Positions 25,489-36,277 of a DNA stretch of 64,000 nt are shown here, piece after piece. The position numbers and the translations under genes were made by a program. The notes under the pieces were generated by a model. The model did no database searches, was not told the DNA's origin, and worked only from the letters and a program-made list of their open reading frames with translations. This stretch comes from Camellia lanceoleosa (lineage: Eukaryota > Streptophyta > Magnoliopsida > Ericales > Theaceae): NCBI GenBank assembly GCA_025200525.1, contig CM045768.1, positions 48,186,425 to 48,250,424 on the forward strand. Reading direction: 5' to 3'. How positions within the stretch are numbered: the first letter of the stretch is position 1; every line of letters begins with the position of its first letter.

Positions 25489-26212
25489 TGTACGGGGAAC
25501 AAATATTCCGGCAAGCCCGTACTCCTTTCTTCCAAGCTCTGTTTCTATCCGATCACCTGAAAGCACAATGGCGGTGAGCTACCCGGCGGTGTGTGGCCGG
25601 AAAACCCCTTCGACGATCAAGTTAGCACACACCTTAGGATAGAGGGAGAGAGAGGAGAGTGTTTTGAGTGTAAGAGTTTCTTACAAGATGTTCGTCTGTG
25701 CCCGTATAGGGGGCGTAGACTTGCTTATATACCCTCTGCGCCCCAAATCTACTCTCAGTGATCTCTCGACACGTGGTGGTGCTATCCTATCCGTCAGCAC
25801 AAATCTTGCTGAGTATCACCTAACCCAACTGCCAGCCCACTCTGCTGGGAGCTCGGCAGCCGGGCAATATCATCTCAGCTATCAACGGCCATGATGCACT
25901 TCACGCCCAAGTGCCCCAATAACCTAGCTCAAGGAAGACTGAGCTCGGCTGCATTCCGGCATAGCCGAGCTCAAAATAGCTCGCGCCTGTCTACCTTCGA
26001 CCTTCCTGCCAGGCAAACTCGAGTAGCTCGGTTAAGCCATGCTGTACCTGGTGTCAGACATCTTATCTGACTGGCTCCCTTTTCCATGAAGCCAAGTAGC
26101 TCGGTCCAACCAAGGCCTTGCCTTAACTGAGCAGTTCCTTCCAGAACAGGGCTGTGCTACCTTGGCCCAACCTTGTTCGGCCCAAATCTGTCCGAACAAT
26201 CATCACGGCCCA
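25489..26212 (-). repeat. 5' LTR of element A
   Basis: 724 bp, TGTACGGGGAAC ... CACGGCCCA in plus orientation; partner of 12534-13257. Differences are mostly C/T and G/A. ORFs within it are not genes. Confidence 0.92.
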
Positions 26213-26214
26213 AA

Positions 26215-26511
26215 TCTTCGTTGAAGGTATGTTTCTCTCATGCTCTGTTTGTATAAAGTCATGCTCTGTTTTTTTTCCTTTGGCTGAATAGGTCATGTTT
26301 TGCTTGTTAAGTTGTGTTCGGTTTATATATATATATATATATTTTTGCCTCTGTTTGTATAAAGTCATGCTCTGTTTTTTTCCTTTGGCTGAATAGGTCA
26401 TGTTTTGTTTGTTAAGTTGTGTTCGGTTTATATATATATATATATATTTTGCCTCTGTTTGTTCTGTTTCTGTGGTTATTTTTTATTTATATTATGGTAT
26501 GGTATGGTATG
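26215..26511. repeat. Right copy of the ~300-bp duplication flanking element A
   Basis: Starts two bases after the right LTR and matches 12233-12533 to its last base (GGTATGGTATG). The sequence then diverges (GGAATGAG). Differences are a few substitutions, (TA)n length and one small deletion near 26350. Confidence 0.85.
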
Positions 26512-26832
26512 GGAATGAGATATATTTTAATATATATTTATGATTCTTCAAATATTTATATATATATATATATTAGGAGCATTTATATATTTATATTTAT
26601 ATATTTATGATTCTTCAATATATATATATATTGTATTAGTATCTTAACTTTATCGGCATAAAACTCAGGAGCAATTGTTTTTAAATGCACAATATATAAG
26701 TTCAGAAGCTCAATATATTTTAAATGCACATAATTTTTTTATATATTATTATTATTATTATTTTCTTAGCAATGTACCTGTAGAGTATGTTTTATATTTA
26801 TTTTACTTCTTCATTCCTTTAAATTGATTTAT
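26512..26832. other. AT low-complexity intergenic
   Basis: (TA)n and TTTATATATTTATGATTCTTCAA repeats (the phrase occurs at about 26540 and 26605). No gene. Confidence 0.6.
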
Positions 26833-27259
26833 TAGGTCTCGTTTGTTTTCAAAGGTAGAATGGAGGAGATTCATAGTGAGGGGAGTAGATTCATAGTGAG
26901 GGGATTAATAGTGAGGGGATTATTAGTGAGGGGATTGATAGTGAGGGGATTAAGTAAAATTGTGTTTGTTTTGATAATAGTTGTTAGTATAGGAATTGTT
27001 AAATTATTTTTATATAAAATAATAAAACAAATAAAACAATATAAAAAAATTAAACATTAATATTTTTTAAAAAAATTTCCAATATATAAAAAATAAAAAA
27101 AATAAAAAAATTTCTAATCCCCTCACTATTTTTCTAATACCATCTTCACCTCCACCTCCACCTCCACCTCTTCCATCTCAATCTCCCTTCCAACCTCCAT
27201 CTATATCACCTCCTCCATTCTAAGCCCCTCACCAACTCTACAAACAAACACAACACTAA

Positions 27260-28448
27260 GGATGTGTTTGGTAACGTTTACGTTTTCAGTTTATATTTAC
27301 AAAAATTTTATAAACTGGTTTTTGTTTATTTTTTTATTTATTTTTAAAAAAACATAAACTACAAACGTGTTTGGCAACTGACAAAATGTTTAAAAAAAAT
27401 TAAAAATATAAAAAAGAGTGAGAAATAGCAAGTGGTGGCGGAAGACGATGGTGGAAAGTGGTGACGGTGGGTGGTGGGTAGCTAGTGGCCGGTGGGTGGT
27501 GGTGGTGGTAGGTGGTAGGTGGTGGTGGCGGGTAGGTGGCTGGTGGTGATGGTTGTGGGTGGGTAGGTGACGGTGGTGGTGGTGGTGGTGGTAGTGGCGG
27601 GTGGTGGTGGCAGGTGGGTGGCGGGTGGTGGTGAGTGGTGATGGCGGGTGGTGGTGGCAGGTGGGTGGCGGATGGCCGGTGGTGGTGGGTGGTGGCAGGT
27701 AGGTGGGTGGGTGATGGTGGCGGGTGGTGGGTGGTAACGAGTTGGTGGTGGTGGTGGTGGTGGTAGTGGGTGGCTACATGTGGGTGGCGGATGGCGGGTG
27801 GTGGCGGGTAGTTGGTGGGTGGTGGTGGTGGGTGGGTGACGTTGGTGGGTGATAGGTGGTAGCGATTGAGTGCTGGTGGCAGGTGGGTGCTGGTGGCAAG
27901 TGGGTGGCGGATGGGTGGTGGTAGTAGGTGGTAGGTGGTAGTGATAGGTGGGTGGTGGATGGCAGGTGGTGGATAGTGGTGGCAGGTGGGTGGTGAGTGG
28001 TGGTGGCAAGTAGGTGGCGGATGGTGGTGGCGGGCGATGGATGGTAATGGCGGGTGGTGGGTGGTGGCGGATAGATGGCAAGTGGGTGGTGGTAGTGGTG
28101 GTGGCGGCGGAGGCAAGGTGTGGGTGGTGGTGGCGGGTGGGTGGTGGTGGCAGGTGGGTGGTGAGTGGTTATGGCAAATGGTGGTGGGCGGTGGGTGGTG
28201 GTAGCAGAAGACGGTGGTGGAAAATGGTGGCGGGTGGTGGCTAGTGTTGCATGGTAAAAAAAAAAAAAAACCCGAAAACTCAAAATGGAAACACATTTTT
28301 TGTGTGTTCATTTTTCGGCCAAATTTATAAACTGAGACCACTGATTTATAAATCAAAAATTTTACCAAACAAGTTTTTATTTGAGTTTTTAAAATTTTTG
28401 TAAATATAAACAGAAAACTGAAAATGTAAAGTATTACCAAACGGCACC
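27260..28448. mobile_element. Nested TIR element with TAA target duplication (PIF/Harbinger-type MITE)
   Basis: Ends GGATGTGTTTGGTAAC (left) and, on the reverse strand, GGTGCCGTTTGGTAAT (right). The arms continue to match through TTTTCAGTTT and TATATTTACAAAAATTTT. TAA flanks both sides (27257-27259, 28449-28451). A 3-bp TAA duplication and this type of end fit the Tourist/PIF-Harbinger class. Most of the interior is a G-rich minisatellite. Confidence 0.65.
27425..28250. repeat. G-rich GGTGGTGGC/GGTGGGTGG minisatellite (~0.8 kb)
   Basis: About 825 bp built from GGTGGT, GGTGGGT and GGTGGCGG words, almost free of CC on the plus strand. The long minus-strand Pro/His/Thr-rich ORFs (up to 375 residues) and the Gly/Trp-rich plus ORFs come from the repeat and occur in several frames at once, so I reject them as genes. 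Dense GG runs could form G-quadruplexes on the plus strand. Confidence 0.88.
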
Positions 28449-28513
28449 TAAATAATCCCACCTCCATCCTAATCCTCACCCATCTATTTAACCCCAAAAC
28501 AAACGGGGCCTTA

Positions 28514-29469
28514 GACTCATTGTTCATGGACCTATTAAAACCAATAAATTAAGTGGTAGGTAGCAGTGTATAATTAGGCTCATGTATTGAATCTGCTTGA
28601 CTGATTTTCACTACAATTTTCAAAACTTTTGTTTGTCAACAACTTGATTGTTCAAATTTTTTTTTTAAAGAGGTTTAATATTTTAGATTTTTTATTTTTA
28701 AGTAGCAGTGGCAGCAACAACACTACTTATGATCAATGCACTTTCAATAATTACTATCAGGAATATCAATATAGAGAAATCGACCAACCAATTCATAGTG
28801 ATGATCAAAGTGATGTGAGATGTGGAGATTCTTTTGTACCACCACATAATTCTTTTTATTACTAAGTTTTAGAGTTGTTGATTTGTAGTAGATTGTTTGT
28901 ATGCGATTATGACTGAAGCGAATGATTTATTTTCACGTCTCTCTTTCTCTTATTAATTTGTTGTGTATGTGGAAGTATTTCATTGTTGAAAATAAGTAAA
29001 AAAATATTTTCACATCAATTTCATATTAAAAGTTTAACATATATACCAAATAAAAGCTTGAGACTAAAATAAATACATATAATTTAGTTGAAAATGAGTC
29101 AAAAGTGCCTCTACATGTTAAAATTTTGATTAAAATGTGATAAATTAAGGTTAAAAGAGTCAAAAAAATGCATAAAATTGAGTTTTAGAGAGATTATTAA
29201 CGATTTTTGAAATTTCACAGCCGTGATGCCCGATGCAAATACGTGCATCGGTCGATACTCGTCTGCGATCGATCTGAATTCGTTACCAAATCTGCGATTT
29301 AGAACTATGAACTGAACCACTAACTTTTGATTGATCTGATCAGATGCTTGCTTTTTTTTTTTCTTTTTTTTTTTCCCGCAAATTAATTCTATTGATATTT
29401 TTTTTACAATTATAGATTTGGGATAAATCAAGTATCACCACGACTGTGTTACTCATCAGGCTAGAAGAC
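28514..29469. other. Intergenic; one unrecognised 78-codon ORF
   Basis: The plus ORF 28629-28865 has a C-terminal part rich in Asn, Tyr, Gln and Asp (TFNNYYQEYQYREIDQPIHS), with more code-like composition than its surroundings. I do not recognise it. It could be the tail of a decayed transposase or chance. At 29190-29320 lies a CGATC/TCGATA-rich patch related in inverse orientation to 11937-12120. Poly-T runs at 29351-29373. Confidence 0.3.
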
Positions 29470-29722
29470 ATTTAGGCCCTATTTGGGAAGAAAGTTTTGA
29501 GTTAAAATAACTAATAAAAATAAAATAAGTTAAAATAATTAATAAGATAAAATATCACATCCAAATCATAATTATTTAAGTTTTTCTCTCGCAATCATCA
29601 AATCGACTACAATAAAAAAACCAACTATCTTTCCAAATATAACTTTTTTAGTTAGGTTAAAATAGCTAAAAAATTAAAAGCCAACTAAAATAGGTAATTT
29701 TCCAAACGATTTCTTAGTATAA
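29470..29722. mobile_element. MITE-like inverted repeat
   Basis: Left GGCCCTATTTGGGAAGAAAG; right AATTTTCCAAACGATTTCTTAG. The inner arms share AGTTAAAATAACTAA/TTAGGTTAAAATAGCTAA-type sequence. Non-coding. Confidence 0.45.
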
Positions 29723-30155
29723 TGCATTTCATATTGAAGAAGAGTTAATTATAGTAAGACATGAAAGTTTTAGGACAGTGCACACAACTTTTCTTTGCAA
29801 TACCAATATCACACGACTATGTCGGTGAGACTTGTTACATGAGTATTTTACACCATGGCTTTTCTACTACGACTGTAATTTGCTGGAATTTGTTGCCTCA
29901 TGTCAACCACGTCTAGAAAATTAAAAAAAAAATACAAGTTTAGATCTATCTACATTCCATACACTTGATGACAACTATGATCATTTGGGTTAAATTATAT
30001 ACTTCAATTTGTTTATGCCCTCCAACCACATAGGATCAGACTATAAATAAAAATTATCCAACTGGTAAGTACGTATGGAGCACGTTCAGAGTTGCTTAAC
30101 TATGGAGGGCTAACTGTTAAATTTATTCATATAGGGAAGGGATTGTCAATATTGA

Positions 30156-30303
30156 TGCTGTGTTTGGTTGGAGGATTTGAAGAGGGATTTGGAAAGGGAA
30201 ATGGAAAACGTGAGTGAAATGTGAATAAAACATGCGTATATTTTACCTAATTTCACACACATTTTCCCTTTTCCTTTCCAAATCTCCCAACCAAACACAA
30301 CAT
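30156..30303. mobile_element. Small foldback MITE (TGTTTGGTTGG family)
   Basis: TGCTGTGTTTGGTTGG at the left and CCAACCAAACACAACA at the right. The arms match through GATTTGGAAAGG and CCTTTCCAAATC almost to the centre. About 148 bp. Confidence 0.75.
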
Positions 30304-32642
30304 GAAAGTATCTGAACTAGAATCAAATCTTTAGAATAAATTTCTGTTAGCTGGTAATAATTTGGAGATTTTCATGTCGTTTGTTTACATAGCATTGCGT
30401 ATATGCTACAGTTTGGTTCGTATGGAAAGATATGAAGGAGAGGGATGAATTATATTGTTAAGAATAAACTCATTTTCTGAATTATACCGTGTATTCATTA
30501 AAAAACATTATTCAGTATACTAACACTTTTACTTGATATTCGATAAAATAAATCAATTTATTAAAATTACAATAATTAAAAAAAAAAATTCTAAAACTAA
30601 ATTTACTATAAAAATAAAAATAAAAATACTAACAAGGTTATCAAATAACCCCACTTTTTCGTAATTACAAAACCAAAAAGCAAATGTGTGAAAGATGAGA
30701 TGACTTATTTTACTTTAACTTATTAGTTAACCTGTGAATTGAATTATAAGTTGCAATTAAAGTGGTCCAAAGTAATAGAGTCTTTGTAATTCTTGTAGAT
30801 TGCTTTATTTCAGTATTTAGTTTTCAATTTATCTCTGCATCAATTACGGAATTATAGATCATTCAGTCACATACTGCAATTTAGCTAGCAAATTGGCGGA
30901 CATTTTCCTTTTGTCTGATTTTAAATTGTCTTGATTGATACACCAAGAATCAATTGGAAGGGTCTTTTGATTCGATCTCAAATAAATTTTGATAAAGCTA
31001 AAACAGAATAGTTTGGTATTTTATAGTATATATATATAAATTTATCGAGTCGAGTTTGAGTTAAAATTTAAAAAATTTAAAATTTATAAATGCGTTTAAA
31101 CATAACATATTTACATAACAAATTAATCTCAAACAAAATTTTATAAGTACACTTTTTATCTTTTTATATTTTTTTGGGTCATATCACCTTTTTATTTTTT
31201 ACACATCTTTTCGTAAAAAGTTGAAAAATACACTTATTTAGATTATTCTAAACAAATCGAGTAGTTTAATTGGTTCTAGAGACTAATCCTATCGCATGCC
31301 AGATATTAACACATGAAGGGATACATTTTAATATTTTGATATTATATATTATATATTATATATACAAAAGAATATTGAAGATGTAACTTGTAAGAAATTA
31401 CAAGAAGTGTAGTTTCAGCTTAAGCCAAGAAAAGCATTTGCAAATATAAAAGTGAAAAAGTGTTTTCCAGTAACAGCTCATTCAGACATTTACGGCATTA
31501 GGACTTTTTCCCTAGAAGATAATTTTGATACAACTCCATCATGAAAAGACTTTTCGTTTGCTTTATTTTTTGATAACTCGGTTTCTTGAAAAAAAATTCT
31601 TATGATTGTTTGTTTGTTGCGACTTGTGAGAACTAACCGCGTGAAAACAACTTTGTTGTTAGTTAAAAAGTAGGATTAACACGAAAAGCAAAAGCAATTA
31701 GTACAAATCTCTCAAACTCGCAAAGCTGTTGTGGCCCAAATCATTGCCCACCCACTTGTCCCAGTCCAAAATTTTAGTGGCCATGCTAATTGCAAATTTT
31801 TTGTTTTTTGCATGAACTTGTTCACAAATAATTCAACTTAGGCCTATTTTGGGAAAGAATTTTTTTTTAAAAAATTTATTGGCTTGTTATGAAAATAAAA
31901 AAATAAAAAAATAAAGAGATGATGTGATTCAAATAAACTAATAAATTAATAAACTGCCTTTTTTTACCTTTTCAAAAAAGATCTTAGTATGTTTGATTGG
32001 TAAAGTTTGTTCATTTCGTATCAAGAATTTAGGATGAAATATTCCTTTCTAATCCACCTCTAGTCCAGGTTTGGTGGAGAAATTATTTAGTAGCATTGAG
32101 TGACATTATAACATCATAAATTATATATGTATTTAGTACAATCACTATTTAGTCAAATCTACACAAATGCATAATATACAATTAACATATGTGATATATG
32201 TACAATTTAAATAAATAAAAAAATAATTAATTAATATTATAATGTGTGCAGTTCAAATGATAAAATTTTTCTTTCTCAAGATTACTTTAAAAAATACGTG
32301 ACATATGGCATGAAGGGAAATATTTTATAAAATAATATAAATGTAGTGAGTGTTTGGAATTAATTTTAAGAAGAGTAAATTTTTTTCTTTAATGAATTTT
32401 TTTAATAAATGTGTAAAACTTTTTCATTTTTTTTTTAAAAAAAAGCACAAAAAAATAAAGAAATAATCTGCTAAAAAATTGCCAAAAAATGTAGCCAATA
32501 ATTGTTTGGTTAGAACGATCATTGGTAGAATGTTGTGTGAAAGAAAGAGCTAAACCTTGGACCAAAACATGGGATATTCTTGCTATATACCATAAATTAT
32601 TAAAAAAATAATAGAAAAATAAAAGACCAAGCAGTTGATACC
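30304..32642. other. Intergenic, no gene seen
   Basis: About 2.3 kb of AT-rich DNA downstream of the kinase gene. A weak MITE-like phrase lies at 31843-31990 (CCTATTTTGGGAAAGAAT ... TTCAAAAAAGATCTTAG). No ORF with recognisable similarity. Confidence 0.5.
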
Positions 32643-34082
32643 CTATTGATTTTCAACTTGGGATAAGATTCTTAAGAAATAAATAATAAATAATATTGGA
32701 AGCTTGGGGAAGGGTGTCACATGGACAGACTGAAGTCTCAAATAAAATGTGAATAATATGTAATGTAATATTATTATAAAACGTACTAGGATACATATTA
32801 TTGCTGTCAAATACAATGAATTTAATAATAAAAAAATTACACCAGCTGTAATGCCCTTGCTTCCAGTCGTCACCACCGCCCAAGCCCACCGTCGCAACCA
32901 CCCACCACCGTCCCACTCCACCGCATCACCGTCACCACCGAAATCAAAATTTTCTATTTGCTGTTCAGTCCTCGTAAAATTCAAATATTCCGAACTCGTC
33001 CCTTCTTCTTCTTCGTCCCCACAACAACATGATGGCTCCGAAATTGCGGCTGTTTCGTCAGTGCTCACATTCCTCACCACCACCCAACCATCAGATTCCC
33101 AAATTGGCCCTTCATTCGATGCTAATTTCCCAATTCTACCCCTACCAGACTGAGCTCGAATTTCGTATTCCAAGCTCGATTCATCTTCTTCTTTCTCTTC
33201 ATCGGAGAACTCTGAATTCAACCAATCGAGCACGCAACGAGGCGATTGGTGAGTAATCGAATTCGACGGTGATGATGACGATACGAAAGGGTGGCGCAAC
33301 AGCTGATCGCAACTCCACCGCTGGGTTCGGTCTCGCCGGAGACATTTATGGAGGAAGTCCCGACCCAGTTCCGATAACTGAGTCGGGATCTCAGGCAACT
33401 CGTCGGAGTACCCAATTTTGCAAAGCGTATCGCCGCCGTGGTCCTCCCAAGCTGGCTTTCCGGTGACCATCTCGATGACTGTGCACCCCAACGACCACAC
33501 GTCCGACTCCGGCCCCTGATATTCCCGGCGAATCACCTCCGGCGCCATCCACAGCGGACTTCCACACGGCGGCGATGCGGCTGAGATCTCCGCAGCAGAG
33601 CCGAAATCGGCGAGCTTTGCGCCGCCATGAGTGGGTCCCACTAACACGTTCTTGCCCTTGACGTCGCAGTGGACAATGCCCATGGCGTGCACATACTTCA
33701 ACGCAGAGACGACGCACCACGTGTACGATCGAACAATTTCCTCGTCCACGTCAGCGCCGGAATAACGTTTTGCCAAGTCAGCGACGGTGCCACCTGGCAA
33801 GTACTCCAAGTGGAGGTTCCGAAACGACGTCGTGCTGCCTTGCTCCGCCGTCGAATCAGCGCCGAGGTACTCCACGACCCACGGCGAAGAAAGAGAGCGA
33901 AGAATTCGAATTTCGTTCTCCAAAGCGTCGGCTTGAGGCTTCAAACACGAACTCAGATCAACGGACTTCACAGCGAAAACTTTGCCCTGACCGTCCGATT
34001 TGTTGACCGCGAGGCTGACAGTACCGTACGATCCTCTGCCAATACAGCTCCCTCTGACCCATGGTCTCTTCAAATTTTCCAT
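32643..34082 (-). CDS. MEKK-type MAP kinase kinase kinase (MAPKKK17/18-like), intronless
   Basis: Ser/Thr kinase that would phosphorylate a MAP kinase kinase in a stress/hormone cascade. 479 residues, single exon. The kinase domain spans about 8-268: glycine loop GRGSYG (15-20), ATP lysine K39 in VFAVKS, catalytic HCDVKGKN with D140, DFG at 159-161, APE at 180-182. Then come SDVWSLGCTVIEMVTGKPAW and the terminal RHPF. HCDVKGxN, SDVW(S/A)xGCT and lack of introns match the plant MAPKKK13-21 group. An acidic, Ser-rich tail (DEEKEEDESS) follows. The last 80 or so residues are hydrophobic and encoded by AT-rich DNA, unlike the GC-richer kinase part. An ATG at 34082 lies about 60 bp below a TATA box. 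Confidence 0.9.
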   Translation of the reverse strand: MENLKRPWVRGSCIGRGSYGTVSLAVNKSDGQGKVFAVKSVDLSSCLKPQADALENEIRILRSLSSPWVVEYLGADSTAEQGSTTSFRNLHLEYLPGGTVADLAKRYSGADVDEEIVRSYTWCVVSALKYVHAMGIVHCDVKGKNVLVGPTHGGAKLADFGSAAEISAASPPCGSPLWMAPEVIRREYQGPESDVWSLGCTVIEMVTGKPAWEDHGGDTLCKIGYSDELPEIPTQLSELGRDFLHKCLRRDRTQRWSCDQLLRHPFVSSSSPSNSITHQSPRCVLDWLNSEFSDEEKEEDESSLEYEIRAQSGRGRIGKLASNEGPIWESDGWVVVRNVSTDETAAISEPSCCCGDEEEEGTSSEYLNFTRTEQQIENFDFGGDGDAVEWDGGGWLRRWAWAVVTTGSKGITAGVIFLLLNSLYLTAIICILVRFIIILHYILFTFYLRLQSVHVTPFPKLPILFIIYFLRILSQVENQ

Positions 34083-34142
34083 CTCTCCAAAATTTGAAAA
34101 CGCTGAAAAACACCTTCTTTGTTTTGGGTATTGCTTGGGGTC

Positions 34143-34152
34143 TATATTTATA
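34143..34152 (-). promoter_or_regulatory. TATA box of the MAPKKK gene
   Basis: TATAAATATA on the minus strand, about 60 bp upstream of the ATG. A start site about 30 bp downstream would leave a leader of roughly 30 nt. Confidence 0.65.
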
Positions 34153-34732
34153 TGAGTGTAAAGTTTGTGATTTGGAAATTATCCGCGAAAACGGTTTGGT
34201 GACGTCGAGAGAGTTTTTGGGACATGAACTAAAATTTGATGTCGATACCAGGTTTTATCCTTATCCACGTGGTGGTTGGGAGATCTTCACCGTTGGATTC
34301 ACCGACGATCCAATTTTTTTTCTTACTCGTGAAGTTTGTCAACATAATGGATTCCCTTGACATGAATTTTTAACTTTTCTATTTTAAACGTTTTGTACTT
34401 TAAAAATCTCACATTAATGTTATGTGTGTTTTAGAATAAAGAAATAAAAAGTTCAAAATAAATAATCTTCGACATGCTTGGGTTACTTGACATAAATAAG
34501 CTGCATTTGCAATTTGGGAGCTAACAAAACTAGATGGTTTTTTCAGCTATAGAATTATTTGGTAAGTTTAAAAAATTTACATATAAAATCACAATTATAT
34601 TTTTTATATTATTTAGGGTTATACATAGGTAAAAATATAAATTTTTTACATTAGGTAGGATAGTTTGTTCATTTTATTATGATGTGATATTATAAATAAA
34701 TATTAACTAAAAAAATCAAAAACAGTTCTAAA
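34153..34732. other. Upstream region of the MAPKKK gene
   Basis: Contains the presumed promoter. GACGTCGAGAG (34201) and CCACGTGGTGG (34266-34276) hold ACGT cores; the second is a G-box (CACGTG), a bZIP/bHLH site common in stress and ABA promoters. No gene beyond it. Confidence 0.45.
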
Positions 34733-35280
34733 TCATCTTTTCAAATCACTTTTTAAAAAAGTTAAAAAGTTTAGTAAAATGTTAAAAGTTAGCTTTTTAC
34801 TATCTTTTCAAAACACCATATATTAGTTTTTTTTTTTTATTTCATATTTTAGTAAAAGAAATCAAAAAATTACTAAAAAAAAGCTGTTTTTAAACAAGGC
34901 CTAACAATTCTTAACATGACCAAATAGAATTGATGAAAATCAACTAATGAATTATGCAAAAAGCAAAATGGATCCAATTAGGTGGCATGATTTTACTATT
35001 ATACTTAGGTCCCGTTTGGCGTGTAATAGTTTTAGTCTAAAAATTAAAAAATTACTAAAAAATTAAAAAGCCTATAACATCTACTAAAAAGTTAAAGATT
35101 CAGCCTTGTTTGGTTTGTTTTTCAAAAAAAATTTTGGAAAAAATTCTGTATAAACAAATTTTCAAGAGTAATCAAACCAAACAAATTTTTTTAAAAAAAA
35201 TCTCAAAATTTTGTTTGATTACCTACTTTCCAAAATCACTCTCTTTCTTATACATATCAAACTAATTACTTTTTTTAAAA
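34733..35280. repeat. Segment X, outer copy
   Basis: 548 bp repeated at 36278-36819 with about 96% identity by eye. Starts TCATCTTTTCAAATCAC, ends CTTTTTTTAAAA. It contains MITE-like words (CCCGTTTGGCGTGTAATA). Confidence 0.9.
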
Positions 35281-35499
35281 GGGAAAATCGGTCTAGGGTC
35301 CCTCTCCCACTTTTCGTAATTGAAGAGATCCACAAAATTATTTTTTGATGTCTAAGGTCCTAAACATATATCAGACAAATTTCAGTCAAACCCACCGCCA
35401 TTCTTACCCACAACACCTTCTCCTCCGACTCCTTCTTGCGCTCCGCCACCGTCGCAGACCTCCGCGCCGCCCGGATCCACGATCCAGTCTGCCTCACCT

Positions 35500-35705
35500 T
35501 CTTCAATGGCGCACTCTAGCAACCTCCCTTGCGACGGAGACGGCATTTGCATGATCTGCAAGAAGAAGTCGGCGGAGAACTTGAGAAATTCATCTTCAAA
35601 TTCATCTTCTTCGGTCTCAAACAATCCTCCGGTAGACTCGATGCCCTTCATGGAGACCAGGCAAGCTTCTACGATCTGGGTGGGGATCATGATCGGATGT
35701 TGACT
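35500..35705 (+). pseudogene. ORTHRUS/VIM-like N-terminal fragment (PHD finger start)
   Basis: MAHSSNLPCDGDGICMICKK resembles the start of ORTHRUS/VIM E3 ubiquitin ligases (typically MAH...LPCDGDGVCM.CK), histone- and methyl-DNA-binding proteins that maintain CG methylation. Only about 20 residues match. After them the frame runs into Ser/Asn-rich sequence without the remaining PHD cysteines, and stops at 35703. The upstream CT-rich DNA could be captured 5' leader. A second exon-like piece with a TTACAG|GTTCACC boundary at about 36096 is unidentified. A captured fragment, not a working gene. Confidence 0.5.
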
Positions 35706-36277
35706 CAAAGGGAATAAATAAGGGTTTTGAAGAGGAGAAATCTTGAAACAGGTACTCCATGGATGACATATGGGAAGATATTGCTTTCTGTTTGAAAGCG
35801 GCAGGATGAAAAGCAGGTTTGTGAAATGATCATGGCTTCTCCAATTTGGAACTCTTCCTCCTCCTCGACATGCTTTGGATGATGGAAGAAAATGAGGAGT
35901 AATTGTTTCGCCATAACCAATCCATCTTTTGCATGTTATGATCAAGAGAGCTCGAATTTAACCGGCAAATTATATACTGTTTTTGGCAAATTTTTTTACT
36001 TGTCATTCATATATATTCCACTTTCTTAGTCATGAGATTCTCGGATTCAAATTTCATATCTATCCTAATTATAGTATTAATTGATGAATTACAGGTTCAC
36101 CCAATTCGAAGAACTCGGTTACAAATTCTGTAAGTTCATCATCATTGGTTTCGTCTCAAAGCATCACGTCCATGCCCATGACAGCTTTATTTATTATTTT
36201 TCTTTCTTATTTTTTTTTTTTGGAGGAGTATGTGATAATTACTGAAATTAACAATTTTTTTAGAAAGATTTGTCTGG

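Larger units (their letters stand above)
12534..26212 (-). mobile_element. Retroelement A: Tat-type Ty3/gypsy LTR retrotransposon, defective
   Basis: A full-length 13.7-kb element read on the minus strand. Order: 5' LTR 26212-25489, primer-binding site, gag, protease, RT, RNase H, a second (archaeal-type) RNase H, integrase, then a tandem-repeat block, an antisense ORF on the plus strand, a purine tract and 3' LTR 13257-12534. A second RNase H plus an antisense ORF with a Transposase_28-like (PF04195) domain is characteristic of the Tat lineage (Grande/RIRE2/Retand relatives). Each LTR is 724 bp with TG...CA ends. The LTRs differ by roughly 5-6% where compared by eye, mostly transitions. Stops and frameshifts in every gene plus a 2.36-kb insertion make it non-autonomous. 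No 5-bp target duplication is seen; a ~300-bp duplication flanks it instead. Confidence 0.93.
26833..28513. mobile_element. Outer TIR element, host of a nested element
   Basis: The left end AGGTCTCGTTTGTTTTCAAA, then GGTAGAATGGAGGAG, is mirrored at the right by the complement of CCTCCATCCTAATCC ... AAAACAAACGGGGCCTT. Just inside the left end, 26868-26960 is a minisatellite of ATAGTGAGGGGATT units. The middle (27260-28448) is a second element. No transposase is visible; likely a non-autonomous hAT- or Harbinger-like element. Confidence 0.6.

Noticed and set aside
27400..28527. Pro/His/Thr-rich minus-strand ORFs of up to 375 residues
   Set aside because: They occur in all three frames of the same minisatellite, with no start context or domain; the repeat lacks stops because of its composition.
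11937..29320. One giant DNA transposon bounded by the TTCTAAATATCGATCGG and GATTTAGAACT phrases
   Set aside because: The inverted similarity is short and the intervening DNA is explained by separate elements; kept only as a note.
33669..34097. Plus-strand ORFs opposite the MAPKKK
   Set aside because: Antisense shadows of the kinase gene without any recognised domain.
35382..35945. 187-residue minus ORF in the gene-fragment block
   Set aside because: Antisense to the ORTHRUS-like fragment and CT-rich leader; no recognisable family.
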